NCBI RefSeq assembly: GCF_036373705.1
Contig: NC_089863.1
Span: 5,887,357 to 5,951,356 of the forward strand
DNA length: 64,000 nucleotides
Direction: 5' to 3'
From: Amia ocellicauda
Lineage: Eukaryota; Chordata; Actinopteri; Amiiformes; Amiidae
The notes beneath the pieces are model-generated. The model was not told the origin of the DNA and ran no database searches. It was given only the letters and a program-made list of their open reading frames with translations. A program made the translations under genes and the position numbers. How positions within the stretch are numbered: position 1 is the stretch's first letter; each line of letters begins with the position of its first letter. Below are positions 12,120 through 32,921 of this stretch, piece by piece.

Positions 12120-15100
12120 CAGTGGCATGTCCAGGATTTCATACATGGGATGGCATGCTCAGGGGGGAGCAGAGAGCAAAATAAGGGGTGGCATGACCAG
12201 CTGGTTTTGTATAGGATTAAATAATTGTAACATTCACTTGAAATGTGATTTAGGCTACAATTCAGTGTATTTATGACTCTGTAACAATATGATTCAGCTA
12301 GATATAGCCTCGTTGACAGCCCTCTTATTTGAGATTTAGAGAATGCATTGTGTTTATCCAAGACACAAATTGTATTGAAAATAATTTTAACGATAAACAC
12401 ATGTCAGACAGTGGCAAGCTAGATAACTAAATCCCACAATTAGGCTAAACCAACTAAAGAACAATTAGGCCTATGCTGATGAAGTTATAGTGTTGTTTGC
12501 CATAATTAATTAATTTTGGAACTAGTTTTCAAAAGCCCAAATTGGGATCCAAACTGCTTCTTGCTGACTTTAGGCCTAACAATTCGCTAATTGCAAGCTT
12601 TAGTAATACCAGCAGGTTGCAATATAATTGCTTTATAAGTAGGGATGGGTATCGTTAGGATTTTATCAATACTATTACTCTTATCGATACTCCTTATCGG
12701 TTCGTTTTATTATCAATTACTAAATAATTGCTTTTTAAAAAATATATTATTTTTTAAAATAATGTTGTTTCTAGAACAGTAATGCTTACAACAGCAAAGT
12801 CACTATATAAACTCAATAATATCTCACTGAAAACAAATCTAAATGTCAATAATGTTATCCTTTGGCTGTGAAGAAAGCAGGGAATGCTGTCATCACGGGC
12901 TGTTTGATGTCAAGTGCAGGTGGACCTGCTGTCACCGGCTTTGCTGCCTACGTAGCGCCCGGGGAAATTACGATTAAGTTTGATAGACGTCATATCAAAA
13001 TCAGCACTTCTCAGCATTGGTAACGTGTCACACGTTGTCCCACACAAACATACTCTTTGTCCCACATTTGGTTTGTTGGGCTCTGGTCGCCCTGTGTGTG
13101 TGTGTGTGTGTGTGCAGCTCAGCACGACACAGAGCAGAGAGGCTGCGGCTGCGCGATTATCAATGACACCGAGACGTTAAAAAGAACCGTAACGTCGGAG
13201 CTCATCAATACTACGGTATTTAATAATTTAGCAGCGGGGCCCGTTTAATACCGGGTTTTGGTACCCATCCCTACTTATAAGGGAAGTGAAACTGTTTTTT
13301 TTTTCTTATCTGGTGAAGTGAACGTGCTAACGTTACTTAGAGGTTACGCCAGCGAGCTGAAGTTATATTTGCTAGTCTACCAGCTCCTCACTTTCGCCAC
13401 GTTCAGCTTCGCCTGTCATACCTGGTGCTTCATGATTGTCAAGAAATGTGGCCATTGCCTCTCTGCTTCTTTCGTTTACTTTTCCTCTCTATCCCCTGGT
13501 TTTTCTTTTTTGAGCCCTTGCTTTTTGCCTTTCCTGAGGCATTTTGACTCGCCAGTCAGTTCCCGCTTCATAGGAGCTGCACAATGAATGCACAGCCTGT
13601 GTCCCGGCATCTGACTGGACAAGCGCTGCGACCGCACCATTTTCACAATAACAGTGGGGGGGTGGGGTATCAGATTAAGTTGAAATGTGTTTTAATGATA
13701 ACAATACATTTATTTATCATGTAAATACATATACATTATATTTTCAGTGATATAAGTCAGTAAGTAAATAGTTGTACTTGATCACTTAAGGGTCAACCAT
13801 AGACCTTTGCATGGGCCCCCTGGGCCTTGGGCCCGGGGTCATCTGTACCCATTGAACCCTCTTGACGTCGGGCCTGCTTCTAGATTATTTACATGAAAGT
13901 GTAAGGAAATTTCGCAAAACTGAAGGGATCCACGTGTAGTATTTTTGCAACATTGTGTTTACGTTATCTAGCCAAAGAGCGCCATTGTGCAACAGGCAGC
14001 AGAATGGGAGTAACACACAGTTCTACAACGCTGTGGCAACATTGTGTGTTGACAGGGATTTAACTCGGTGAACTACAGGCAATTGTTCACTTTCAAAGAA
14101 ATAAAATGGAAAATGGAACTGTTTTCGATGCCGGGTGATTTGACACTTGTGACTGCATTTCTCATGGATAGAAAAATGCAATGCATTTAAATCCACTTTG
14201 TTATAGCAAGTTGCTTGATCCATGTATCTTCACAGATAGTACAAAATAAACAGTAGAATTTGTAAGCATTTAACTTACTTACAATTTAGAGAAGATACCT
14301 GTTTAAGTTTTCAAGAAAATGCATGTCACATATCACTGATTAGCAGAAAACAAACCATGTGCCTGCATTAAAATGACAGTGATTGACATATACCTTTGAC
14401 ATTAACGCATTATTGATGTCTGATTTATGTCGGTTTGTAAAAATGTAAAGGGTATCAAAATGCAGTTTCACTTGTTTAAATATGCATATACTACAAAATG
14501 CAAAGTACAATAAGCAGCTGCTTTTGTTTTTTAATAAAGAAAAAAAGTATTCCAAAAGTAATCTAAAAGTATTCTGATTACGTTACTGATTTTGAGTAAT
14601 GTATTGCATTGGGTTACAGATTATTTTCAAAACAAGGTAATCAGTATTGTGTAGGAATACTTTTGAAAAGTAACCTTCCCAACCCTGTTCATCGTCATCA
14701 TGTGTTACTCACATCTATTCAGCATGTAAAGCCACATAAATGTATCATAAAGATCTACCACCAAAAAACAACAACAACACAGTGGAAACGGATCTGTGAC
14801 TGTTACAGCATTTTTGACTGGTTTCCATGTCTCAAAGAGAAGTAGACTTACATTAGCAATTACTTTTCGAAGGTAAGCAGAAAGCTAGCATCCTTATTTC
14901 CACTTGTATGGTAAGTTAATTATGTTGTCTTTGCATCATACAGAATAGCCTTATTTGATTAAATAAGCGGTTACAGCAATTACACGTTAAGCAACTGACT
15001 GACGAAAGACGTTTAAGTGCTATTATTTAACTGTCTGGCTAGTTTTCGTGTGAAAATTTTAATTGTGAATACAGTTCAATTCAAATACAATTAACCCTTT

Positions 15101-15363
15101 CCAGACAGACCACTCGAATTCGTGCGATGACAAAAATATTAATCACACACTGAATCGAATCGGATTGCATGGGTTCTTTGTCTCATTAAGATGTATAACC
15201 CACAATAATTTAAATATAATTCTACTAATATTCAGATCAATAGCACTGAGTGTACAAGGTTTTACTTTTTCTTGGAACTTAGCTGGAGTGGCAAGTGGGG
15301 TGGCAGAGCTCGTTTTAAGGATGGCAGCTGCCACCCTATGCCACCCATGTGGACACGCCCATG
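12120..15363. mobile_element. hAT-type non-autonomous element carrying a nested second element
   Basis: The left end CAGTGGCATGTCC and the inverted right end GGACACGCCCATG are imperfect terminal inverted repeats of a common hAT form. Flanking 8-bp target duplications are TGTGTAGG (12112-12119) and TGCGTAGG (15364-15371), one mismatch apart. Sub-terminal ATGGGATGGCATG and CCACCCTATGCCACCCAT also correspond. Total length is 3244 bp. I find no transposase, so it is non-autonomous or heavily decayed. A second hAT-type element (12640-13273) sits inside it and must be younger. Confidence 0.65.
12640..13273. mobile_element. Nested hAT-type MITE
   Basis: The terminal inverted repeats TAGGGATGGGTATCG and (right end, inverted) TAGGGATGGGTACC bound 634 bp without transposase. 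The flanking 8-bp duplication is TTTATAAG at left and CTTATAAG at right, the latter a near-palindrome typical of hAT targets. It includes a short (TG)n run near 13096. Confidence 0.75.
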
Positions 15364-15590
15364 TGCGTAGGCTACTTTTTATAGTAAATCATAAAGACAT
15401 CTCACAAAATGCTGCATCACTATTTCTTTGCTTATTGAAAAAGTATATCTCCAGTTACTCAAAGCTGCAAACAGTGCATCCGTGTATTAACTGTGATATC
15501 CTGTCTCGAGTGTCTTGGTAGCAGCTGTTTCGTTTACAGAACCGAATATAAAGTAATACTAACTGCGGTGAAGGTGTGGGTGTTTTTTTT

Positions 15591-15633
<43 letters not shown>

Positions 15634-16189
15634 GGCAGGCTGGATAGGAGAATCTCGGGTCTATATATATAAATATTGTAAAATCATAATTGCATTATGT
15701 AAAGGGTTGTAAATATCACCACCACGAACAACAACAACAACACGACAATATACATAAACGTTGTCCTTCATACAGATGCATAGTCTCCCGTAGTATCTAT
15801 CCATTATTATATCTATCCCAATCCCTCCCCAGAAACACCGTATCGCTCATCGTTTGCCCTTCATTTTTATTCCGTTTGGATTATTTATGTATTTCAACAC
15901 GCCCCCCCCCCCCTTTCTGCTGCTCGGCTTCATCTGCAAAACGCGTCTAAATTTAAAACAGTCGACTGAGAAGGAGACAGAGAGCGAGATAGAGAGATAG
16001 ACAGAGAGAGCGAGAGAGCGAGGGGGGGGTGTATTGCATTAAATTGCATTGAACTAAATTGGGAGAGAGACCAAAGTTAACACCTCTAGGGCCAAACAGT
16101 TGCACAGGGACATCACTAAAACACACACATGCAGACACACACACACCGCCCTCCCTCCCTCCGTCGTATACTGCGGCGAATTCCCCGAC
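15364..16189. other. Intergenic upstream of st6gal; TGTC microsatellite
   Basis: Holds (TGTC)n at 15592-15634 and a poly-C run near 15903. No gene is seen. GC content rises toward the candidate promoter after 16130. Confidence 0.45.
15592..15634. repeat. (TGTC)n microsatellite
   Basis: About ten uninterrupted TGTC/CTGT tetranucleotide units. Confidence 0.95.
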
Positions 16190-16427
16190 TATTCCACATA
16201 CTGTACGGGGACGATCCTGCTCCTCTCTCCGGCGCTGCACACTGCGGAGCCCGCTAGCCAGCAGGGCACAGCCGGGGTCGCACCACTGCGGGCCTGCCGG
16301 ATGCGAAGAGAGCTGCCCAGTCTCACCGGTGCAGCGCCTCCCCAGAGCGGCAGCAGCAGCGAGCCCGACCCGCCGCCAGCACCGCAGACCGCCGGAGTGA
16401 CAGCGACGCAGGGCGCATTGCGCGGAG
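16190..16427 (+). other. Candidate 5' non-coding exon / CpG-rich promoter of st6gal
   Basis: GC- and CpG-rich sequence (for example GCCGGGGTCGCACCACTGCG) ends at a good splice donor GCGGAG|GTACGG at 16427/16428. It lies 350 bp upstream of the exon that carries the proposed start codon. Inferred from composition and the donor only; the transcription start is not determined. Confidence 0.4.
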
Positions 16428-16566
16428 GTACGGGGTTTGTGTGTTAGAGGCGAGAGAGGGGGGACAGGGGGGAGTCATGTCTTATTTTTAGTGGTCTTTT
16501 TTATTATCATTTTGCGTTTCAATTCAAGGTGAACTTGTTTCTCTCTACCTCCCTCTCATCCTCCCT

Positions 16567-16573
<7 letters not shown>

Positions 16574-16632
<59 letters not shown>
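16574..16632. repeat. (CT)n microsatellite
   Basis: About 29 CT units just upstream of a candidate splice acceptor (CCACTGTAG, 16644-16652), so it may serve as an over-long polypyrimidine tract. Confidence 0.95.
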
Positions 16633-16635
<3 letters not shown>

Positions 16636-16782
16636 CGCATCCACCACTGTAGATCTGCAGTGGACGAGAGAAAATGTCTGGACTGCCAGAGACACCCCAC
16701 TAACAGGATTACACGGATAAAGAGAGAGAGAGAGGCTGAGAGACACGCAGGGAGAGGGCAGAGCATACAGCCAGCCCGGGCG

Positions 16783-25417
<8,635 letters not shown>

Positions 25418-26972
25418 GCTGAGGGGGGGGGGGGGTGGGGTGGAAGGATATAGGGGGACAATAACAATTTCCTAGCAGGCTTGGGAACTGGTTTGAGAGC
25501 TGGCTTGGGAGCTGGCTTAGACAGCTGCTTTACATACATTTTCATCCTCCTCCTCACTCACCTTGCTGGTAATATGGGAATGGGGGGAAGTGCCCGGACT
25601 TGCGGACTGGGGGTCTGGATGGTTGTGTGGGAGGGAGGGATAGGGAGAGAGATGGAGAGTGAAGGAAGGTGAGTGAGTGAGACAGAGAGAGACGCTTCAA
25701 TTCGCTTCAAACAGCAGATCGGATTTCAGCTTCAGGACGGGGTACAGCTTCCCCTAGCAGACGCTGCTGGTGACAGTGTTTCACACCCACCTCGGATCTC
25801 TCACGGACTCCAGTGCCCCCCGCCCAGGCTTGCAGGCAGTGGGACAGCCTCCCCCCCAGCTTCCAGTTTGGGTCTCACTCCTACAGCACCTCCCTTGCTT
25901 GACTGGGCATTGATTGTGGTTTCAGAATTTCTGGCTTATTTTGTGACTTTTAGGAGTAGGGGGGCAGCTGCATTTCATGGCAGGAAGTGGGGGTGTTATG
26001 TGCATGCATGTGCCAGGGGTTAAATTCACTTGACTCTCAGTGACAATATCCAGAAGTGTCAAGCAGTAAAATTTTAGGCGGGGGGGAACAGTGAGTAAAA
26101 TAAATATCTATAAAGTATAAGGGTAGGCCTCTGAGACACTGAATGGGACCAAATGAAGACTGTGTCTGTTTCTGATTGTGGAAAGTAAAAAAACGAACTA
26201 TAAAGTCCTGGAGAGTCGTGTGCACAATGTGTTGTACCAACTCTAGGAACAGCAATGCAAATATTGTCACAGCTTAAGTGTTCAAGTCACACATGTATTA
26301 TTAACTCAACTAGTTCTACATCTGTTCTTACCTCATCAACTTCAACAAATTGCATTTAACACCTCATACCTCTCTGAACCTCACTGGGTGACATTTTGGA
26401 TGCGTCAATAACTGTGAAGATGAATCTGGACTAAATATCATTGTGCAAACCCACACACGGTAGCAAAGCCACAAAGGATGTTCTTACGAATTGGAAATAC
26501 TTTGGGGGATGAGGGGGGCCTCCGTGTCCCACTAGCATGACGCCACTGAATTGTCAATATCACACATTCCTCTGTCCATCACTCCATTGTGCCTTTTTCT
26601 CCATGGGAAGGGGGGTGGGCAAGATGAGCTCATTCAGGGGGGCGAGGGGGTGTCAAGGCTGGCGTAGTGTAGGAGATGACGGGACACTGGGATTCTCCAA
26701 AGTGTAGCTGGATGCGGAGATCTGGGATGACAAGGCGTCAGCTCAGAGAGCACTTCTCATGGCCAACATTCACTGATCTCCTCCTGTACAGCAACTTCTG
26801 TCTATAGCCTGTGTTCAACGTGTTACCCTGTACAGATGACCCTCCTACTCACACCTACTAGCGCCCTGTAGCTACACACTGTATATATGCCCCCCTCACA
26901 ACCTCACACCTGCTTTTTGGTGTGAAACCTCTTCATAGTCCGTGTAACTATCCCTCCACTTCACACTTCACC

Positions 26973-27116
26973 ATGGATTTCCTGCTGCTTGTTTTCTTGC
27001 TGGCTGCCACTCAAGGCCCTGACATGACTTGGTTGTCAGTCCACAACCGCAGACCCGGCCCTGAGTTAGTCAACCATGACAAGACAGAAGACAGAAACGG
27101 AATAGTTTTGATGTGA
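26973..27116 (+). CDS. Candidate small secreted peptide (weak)
   Basis: A 47-codon open frame starts in good Kozak context (TTCACCATGG). The first 14 residues (MDFLLLVFLLAATQ) look like a signal peptide; the remainder (GPDMTWLSVHNRRPGPELV...) matches nothing I know. A TATA-like GTATATATG lies about 90 bp upstream near 26881. The same interval may simply be st6gal 3'UTR. No paralogue or conservation evidence is available. Confidence 0.2.
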   Translation: MDFLLLVFLLAATQGPDMTWLSVHNRRPGPELVNHDKTEDRNGIVLM

Positions 27117-27176
27117 GGCCCACAGTGCATCATCAAATGTCTCAACCTCTCTCTCTGTCTATCTCTCTCTCTCCCT

Positions 27177-27221
27177 CTTCTTCTTCTTCTTCTTCTTCTT
27201 CTTCTTCTTCTTCTTCTTCTC
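27177..27221. repeat. (CTT)n microsatellite
   Basis: About 14 trinucleotide units, flanked by CT-rich sequence. Confidence 0.95.
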
Positions 27222-27675
27222 CCTCTCCCCCTCTCTTGAAGTCCTGAAGCTCCCCATTTGCCTTCCTGCTCTTGGCTCAGTCAACTCTTGCCGTTTAGTA
27301 CATCAACAACATTCACCTCTGAAACACCAGCAAGATAACAATCTTTGACCAGTTGCTCATAAAAAAAAAAACAAAAAAAAACCTTGATCTGATTTTGTGA
27401 AATTCTGAAGTACTTTAACTACTGATGAGACGGCAGACAACCCTCTTAAAGGGAAGCCAACGGCGGTATCCTAGCTCTAGGGATGTGTTTCTGTTAATGC
27501 CTTTGGTTCTTCTTTGTTTTATTTCCCATGCTGTCCCGTGTAGCTCGCCCAGATGCCTGTGCATGAAGGGGCACCGACTGTGTGAAAATAAATGTCTTGT
27601 CATGATGTGTGGCACTGTGTGACTATATTGTGAAATGATACAGAACTGGCCGAGGTGCAGTTGTAGTATTTGGTG

Positions 27676-27694
27676 ACCAGCAGGGGGCGCGAGA
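27676..27694 (+). promoter_or_regulatory. CTCF-like motif downstream of st6gal
   Basis: ACCAGCAGGGGGCGCGAG is a near-consensus CTCF core on the plus strand. It lies about 85 bp past the AATAAA of the proposed st6gal transcript, a plausible position for a domain boundary. Motif evidence only. Confidence 0.5.
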
Positions 27695-30664
27695 GAGCCA
27701 TGCTGTGTCTTTGAGGTTTTTAAAGTGAGTGGTTTGTGCGAACCTGTGTGTGGGGGGGGTTCTGTACATAAGCTTGAGTTTTTGGATGGTTGTCTTTGGT
27801 GGACTGGACTAGACTGGACTGGACTGCTGCGGAGTCACTGACTGGACTGGACCCAATCTAAATGACCCCCTCTCCCCTGGCCCCCCAACTGGCCACCAAT
27901 TCTTGCCTGTCGCCCCCACATCTCAGCAAGCTTCGCTATCGTGAGGGTATTTTCAGTGACTTTAAATATTGCTGAGCGAAGGCAAATACTAACACTGTCC
28001 CCCCCCCACCCCCCTCCAAACACACACTCACAGGGTTGTTCCCATCCTGCACCATCAAATAAAAATCTAAGATACTGATCTGTCCAGTAATCTGTGCTAT
28101 TTTTTAAAAACAAGTCAAACATCAATGCACAATATCAATGCAGGAAATGAGTCTCTTTCCAGGCTGGCAGTGCAAGAGCGAGAGCTGGTACTTAAGCAGG
28201 GCGTTCCACCTCCTTGTTTCCACAGTGATGTACACATATAGGGACTAGGTGTTATTATTTATAGATTTTTTTTTCTTTTGGTGTTTTTTGGTTTTGTTTA
28301 TCAGTGAGGATTTTAGTTGCAGTCTTTTTCATGTTTTCTGCTGCGGCAGGCGGGGTCTGGTGGGGGACAAACGCCTGACACAACAGTGCAGTCCAGTCCA
28401 ATTCAGTGCAGCAGGGTCTCCACTAGCCACAGATCACGGGACTCTCAATGTGCCATATGAGCTCCATAACAAGGGACAGCTCTCTAATGTTCTTGGTAAC
28501 AATCACAAGCCACTACTCCACTCCCCCCATCCCTCACCCTACTCCTCAGGTCCTTATTGACCAGTGGTAGCCACCTCTCCAATCCTGTAGGCTTGCTGGG
28601 CCTCTTGGGTCCCAATGGGCCGGGAGCGCTTGCTGATGCTTTAGCCAAGTGTGCCCCACTGCTGTAACCACCTGAGGTCCGGCCTAGGAGCAGATGGACC
28701 AGGAGACAACATGTGGCTCTCCATGACCTACAGCAGGCCATCTCTGATGATGTCATGATGTCTGCAATTCAACCAAACTAGTCACCATGTGCCTGGAAAT
28801 ACACATGCACACAAATGCACGTACACACACAGAGCCCAGCAATTCCACCAATCAGAAAAGCCCGCCAACTGTGCCGTCTCTCTCGCTCTGTGAGGAAGTG
28901 ACTTGGTATTTTAAGAATGGAGCTTATCAGGCCTCTCTGTGCTAATGTCTCACTCTGAAACGCTTCCACAGACTCAAAAGATAAAAATAATAACAGCCAG
29001 GAGCTGGAGAAGACAAAAAGGAGAAGTAAAACACGGTTCATGTACGTGGGCCCAGTCTCTGATGCAACAACCCCAGGCTTCACACAGGGTGCATAACATG
29101 TAAACATGTAAACACAGTCAGCTGATTTAAGGTTTAGGGGAAGGAGAAGACACAGGTCAGATAAAAGGCCCAGATCAAATGGAATTGCTGATCTGGCAAC
29201 CAGACCACCAGACCGACGAGTGTGAAGGCCTAAAACCGCAAAACAAAGTGAAAGACACCAATCAGCAGGTCTGTAAGAGGAGAGGAGCGTGAGTAGGAGG
29301 GAATGGAGGAAGAGGAGGAGAGGATAAGGGGGGAAAGGGGGAGGGGAAGATGGAGGAGGGGAGAAGGTAGAAGGAGACGGTAGAGGATGGGATTGGAAAG
29401 GAGATGAAGGAAGGTGCAAAGGGAAAGAAGAAAGGAGGGAAGAGGAGAAACACAGCAGAGGAGAAGTAGGAAGGGGAGGAGGACAAGCAGTAGAGGGAGA
29501 AGAAGGCAATGACACACAGTGTTGACAAACAGGGCCAAGGCCGGCACTGTGTCCTATGAGTCACGGTTTCCACGTGAAACCGCTGAAGAGTGAGTGGGCC
29601 GCTTCCCAAACTGTACACTAACCACACTGAAGCACTCTGCCCAAGCCTGTACTGGAGGTGTTGTTTAAATGACTCCCATCTAGGAAAAAATATGATATGT
29701 AGGCGACCACTTGCTTTGTAAAATGCTTTTGTGATAGAGGTAAGGTTGTGACAACTGAAAAGCTATCGGCATCAGATGATTACAGACACTTCAAATAGAA
29801 ATAATTCAAATGGTTAAAAAACACACAATGCATTCCCAGTCCCGATTACAAGCTGGTTAGCGTTTCTCCTGTCAAAATAATGATTCACGGACATTACCAG
29901 CGAAGGAGCATTTATTGCGATGGTATATATTCATGCAGCAAAAGTATTCACCTGGAGAGGCTGTCAAAATGCAGTGTGAAGTACGAGCTCCTGCAGGGAA
30001 AGTGCAGAAACGTGTCCTGTGTGGACTGTATGAGCTGTCAGGTATGCAGGATAAATATATAGTAAATAGTTTATTGTAATACAAAGCTACAGTGAATACA
30101 AGCCGTGTATGTTGAAAACAAAGTTTACGCGGTGCTGAAAATGTTTACTTTAGTGTACAATTATGCTTTGATAAATGCAATAGTTATTTTTGAACTATAA
30201 AATATTGCTTTTGAGAATTATTTCAATATTTACGTTTGCACTTGTTTCATTATCTTATTGTTTGGCGTTTTTGAGCTTTTTGCTTATTGTAGGCTATATA
30301 GTTATTAATGTTTTGACTGCAGTGTGGGCGTTTAAAAAAAGTGCGTTTTATTTATAGCAATAATATTAATGTTTTATGATCATATTTCAATTTAAATACT
30401 ACATTTGTGATATGCAAATGTTGGATTTGAAGTTCATGAATACAACTTCTGAGTTCTATACGATGGTTTGCCTTTGATTGTCATATTGCAGCTGTTAAAG
30501 AGCTATCGGTTACAATGACCGGCTATGGCGCTTGAAGTTAGTTCGAAATGTGGGCGCTTCTAGTGTTAAAAGTTGTAAACATTTTCATTTATCATTTCTG
30601 GTTTGTTTGTATTTATATTTGTTAGCGTGCTGTAGCCCTCTGTGTAACCACGTTTGTTTTTACT
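27695..30664. other. Intergenic; no gene seen
   Basis: Contains a TGGACTGGACT-type short repeat (27798-27852), a poly-C run near 27999, and a purine-rich tract at about 29277-29500 whose opposite strand gives Ser/Pro/Leu open frames. None of the open frames has a recognisable domain. Confidence 0.5.
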
Positions 30665-30693
30665 ACAAAGCGCTTTTCAAGGGGCTATATAAA

Positions 30694-30757
<64 letters not shown>
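30665..30757 (+). repeat. Short-element tail with (ATA)n microsatellite
   Basis: CAAAGCGCTTTTCAAGGGGC then TATATAAAATAACG leads directly into about 19 ATA/ATT units. The tail resembles the one at 7010-7055, suggesting a retroposed element whose 3' tail grew into the microsatellite. Confidence 0.6.
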
Positions 30758-30758
<1 letters not shown>

Positions 30759-31376
30759 CAGATAGTGTACCGTGCTCAGAAGAGACTGAAGAGATGGCTC
30801 AACAAAAGCTACTGAAACGTTTTTTTCCGTGGAGATTGTGTGCTAACATGGCCGTTGCGTTATCTTTGTCTGACTTTCAGACACCTTACATTTGGGAAAT
30901 AATTTTTTTCATTGTCACCCTTGTTGCTGAAAACGATGGTGTTTATCTGCGGTCGATGCAGTGAAAAATCAGAGAGGGTGGGAGGGGGGAGGAGAAACAG
31001 GGGTAACAGATGAGATAGCTACAGAGAAAAGCCAGAAAGAACAGAAAACAAATGTGGTGTGGAGAGAATACAGAGACAGAGAGAGCGAGCGAGAGAGCGA
31101 GAGAGAGAGTCGCAAAATGAATCGCCCAAAAGGAAACGCGGCACAACTGAGACTACACTAACTGTTGGAGGTGCGCACCGAGGGACCGGGTCCGAGTCGC
31201 CAAACCCGCTAACAGGTACAGCTGCCGTCCGCGCATCAGAGCTCTCAGTCACGCTAATGTCGCCGAAAACCATACACTAGCTGGCCGCTGGCGATTGGAG
31301 GTGCTAGTGTTTATTGACAAGGTGTCTGATACTGAAACAAGCGCTGTGAATTGTAATATAACTACTCGTTTACTAT

Positions 31377-31414
<38 letters not shown>

Positions 31415-32695
31415 GCCTACTACTACTGCAATTATGATCATCATGATGTAGCTGATGTGTCTAAAGCTCAGTTTATTAACATGCATGTGTTCATTGTTTG
31501 GAAGTTTTTTAATTGTTTATTTTTCAGTGATATACACATATATCGTGCATGAAAGTGAATACGTCGCTCTGCACTCTCTTCACCTGTAGCCACTACGGTA
31601 TGCAATTAGACTTTAGCCCATATTATAACGACGGGTATTATTAACGTTTTCATAATGCTAATCATAATAATCATACAACACATCATAATCGGAAAGCCAA
31701 TGAACTGTCCATCTAAGTAGATTAATAATTTACTAAACACAGGACAGAGGGGGTAAACAGTGACGCACCGCGATGCACCTTTGGGTCTCCGGTTCGCCCG
31801 GCACTCTTGGTGGATTCAGTTTCGTCTCTCAGTGGAAATCAGGGTCATGATTTTAGACCCATACAGTTTCTCGCGGATGAGCCCAGGGGAAGACAAAAAC
31901 CAAAAAGCGAGAAGCGCCACATTTCAGTTTCTGTTCCGTGCTCGTTGACCCGAGCTGACCCAGACCAGCTGCTTTCCCCAGCACTGACCCAATGTTTATT
32001 GGGCAGTTGTGAAGTTTACCTGGATTCCTTTGCAGAATTTCTGTAATCATAAATATCCAAATTGATACTTGCTGATTGCTCTCATTTTTGGTGTAACTGA
32101 AAGGGTTCGAAGAATACATTGATAATAATAATGAAAAAAGGTAATCTGGTTCTCTAAAAGAGTCAAACATTCGTCGTTATTGAGACATTGTGTCACACAT
32201 GTGGGAGGCTACCAGAGGCGGACATCAGACCTGAGCAGAGACGAGGAACACTCCGTCCCTCTTCCTGCTTCTCTCATCTCCTGGAGCCAGCGTGGCTGGC
32301 TGTCCTATCAAACTCTCCACGAGCTCGTTCATCATCCCCGTCATGCCAAGGAATGTTTCAGGGACCTCTCCGGGATGTTGGCACACACTTAGGGGCCTTT
32401 GAGCCCTGCCCTGGCGTCGTGTGTCCCCAGACTCAGAACACAGTGGACAGGAGAGACACAGTCGTGAACTTGGCATCATGGCTGGGGTGCTCCTCGTTTT
32501 CCTCGTTATGGGAAAGCCAGCAGGTGCTGAAGCGTGCGTCTCAGGATGTTCAATGAGGGCGGGGCACCGGCTCACAGCAAGGCACTGGCCGTATTTGCAG
32601 CTGACGAGAAGAGAAGGTGAGATCTCTTTCTGTGCAGCTCCTCCCACTGCTGTCAGGTGTTTCCAGGTGTTTTACGGATCATATATACAAGAGTG
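30758..32695. other. Intergenic; (TAC)n microsatellite, no gene recognised
   Basis: Holds GA-rich sequence near 31073-31110 and (TAC)n at 31373-31413. An unrecognised minus-strand frame of 140 codons spans 32647-32225; it has mixed composition but no domain I can name. Confidence 0.4.
31373..31413. repeat. (TAC)n microsatellite
   Basis: About 13 TAC units. Confidence 0.95.
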
Positions 32696-32699
32696 ACAA

Positions 32700-32921
32700 T
32701 GGGCCGGACACGTTGCAAGAAGAAAAGATGAAAGATGGACCAAGGAAGCTATTGACTGGATCCTAAGAGATGAGAGAAGACGACCACACAGAAGACAGGA
32801 AGATGAAATCATAAACGTTACAGGCGTGACGTGGAAAATACATGATGTAGATCAAAGCAAGTGGAAACATCTATATAATATACTATATAATATAGAGCTG
32901 CAAATGAGTAATAAACAGTAA
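32700..32921 (+). mobile_element. LINE reverse-transcriptase C-terminal fragment
   Basis: One open frame (about 73 codons to TAA at 32919) reads WAGHVARRKDERWTKEAIDW, then RDERRRPHRRQEDEI, NVTGVTW and DQSKWKHL. This matches the C-terminal tail that follows the RT domain in RTE/jockey-like LINE ORF2 proteins (GHVAR..DRWTK...P.R.GRP..RW.D.I....G..W). Only the 3' end survives, which is the usual result of 5'-truncated LINE insertion. The frame is still open. Confidence 0.75.

Larger units (their letters stand above)
25418..27610 (+). other. st6gal: Probable st6gal 3'UTR and polyadenylation site
   Basis: After the stop comes a poly-G run (about 25425) and about 2.2 kb without a spliceable exon. 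AATAAA at 27587-27592 is followed by a GT-rich element (GATGTGTGGCACTGTGTG), a strong polyadenylation configuration. It includes a (CTT)n tract at 27177-27221. The extent is inferred, and an independent small gene at 26973 cannot be excluded. Confidence 0.45.

Noticed and set aside
27425-27622. 65-codon frame with six cysteines near its end
   Set aside because: It overlaps the polyadenylation signal and GT-rich element of the presumed st6gal transcript; Cys spacing matches no peptide family I know.
28778-29515. 245-codon minus-strand frame, Ser/Pro/Leu-rich
   Set aside because: Much of it is the complement of a purine-rich tract; no domain, splice context or conserved motif.
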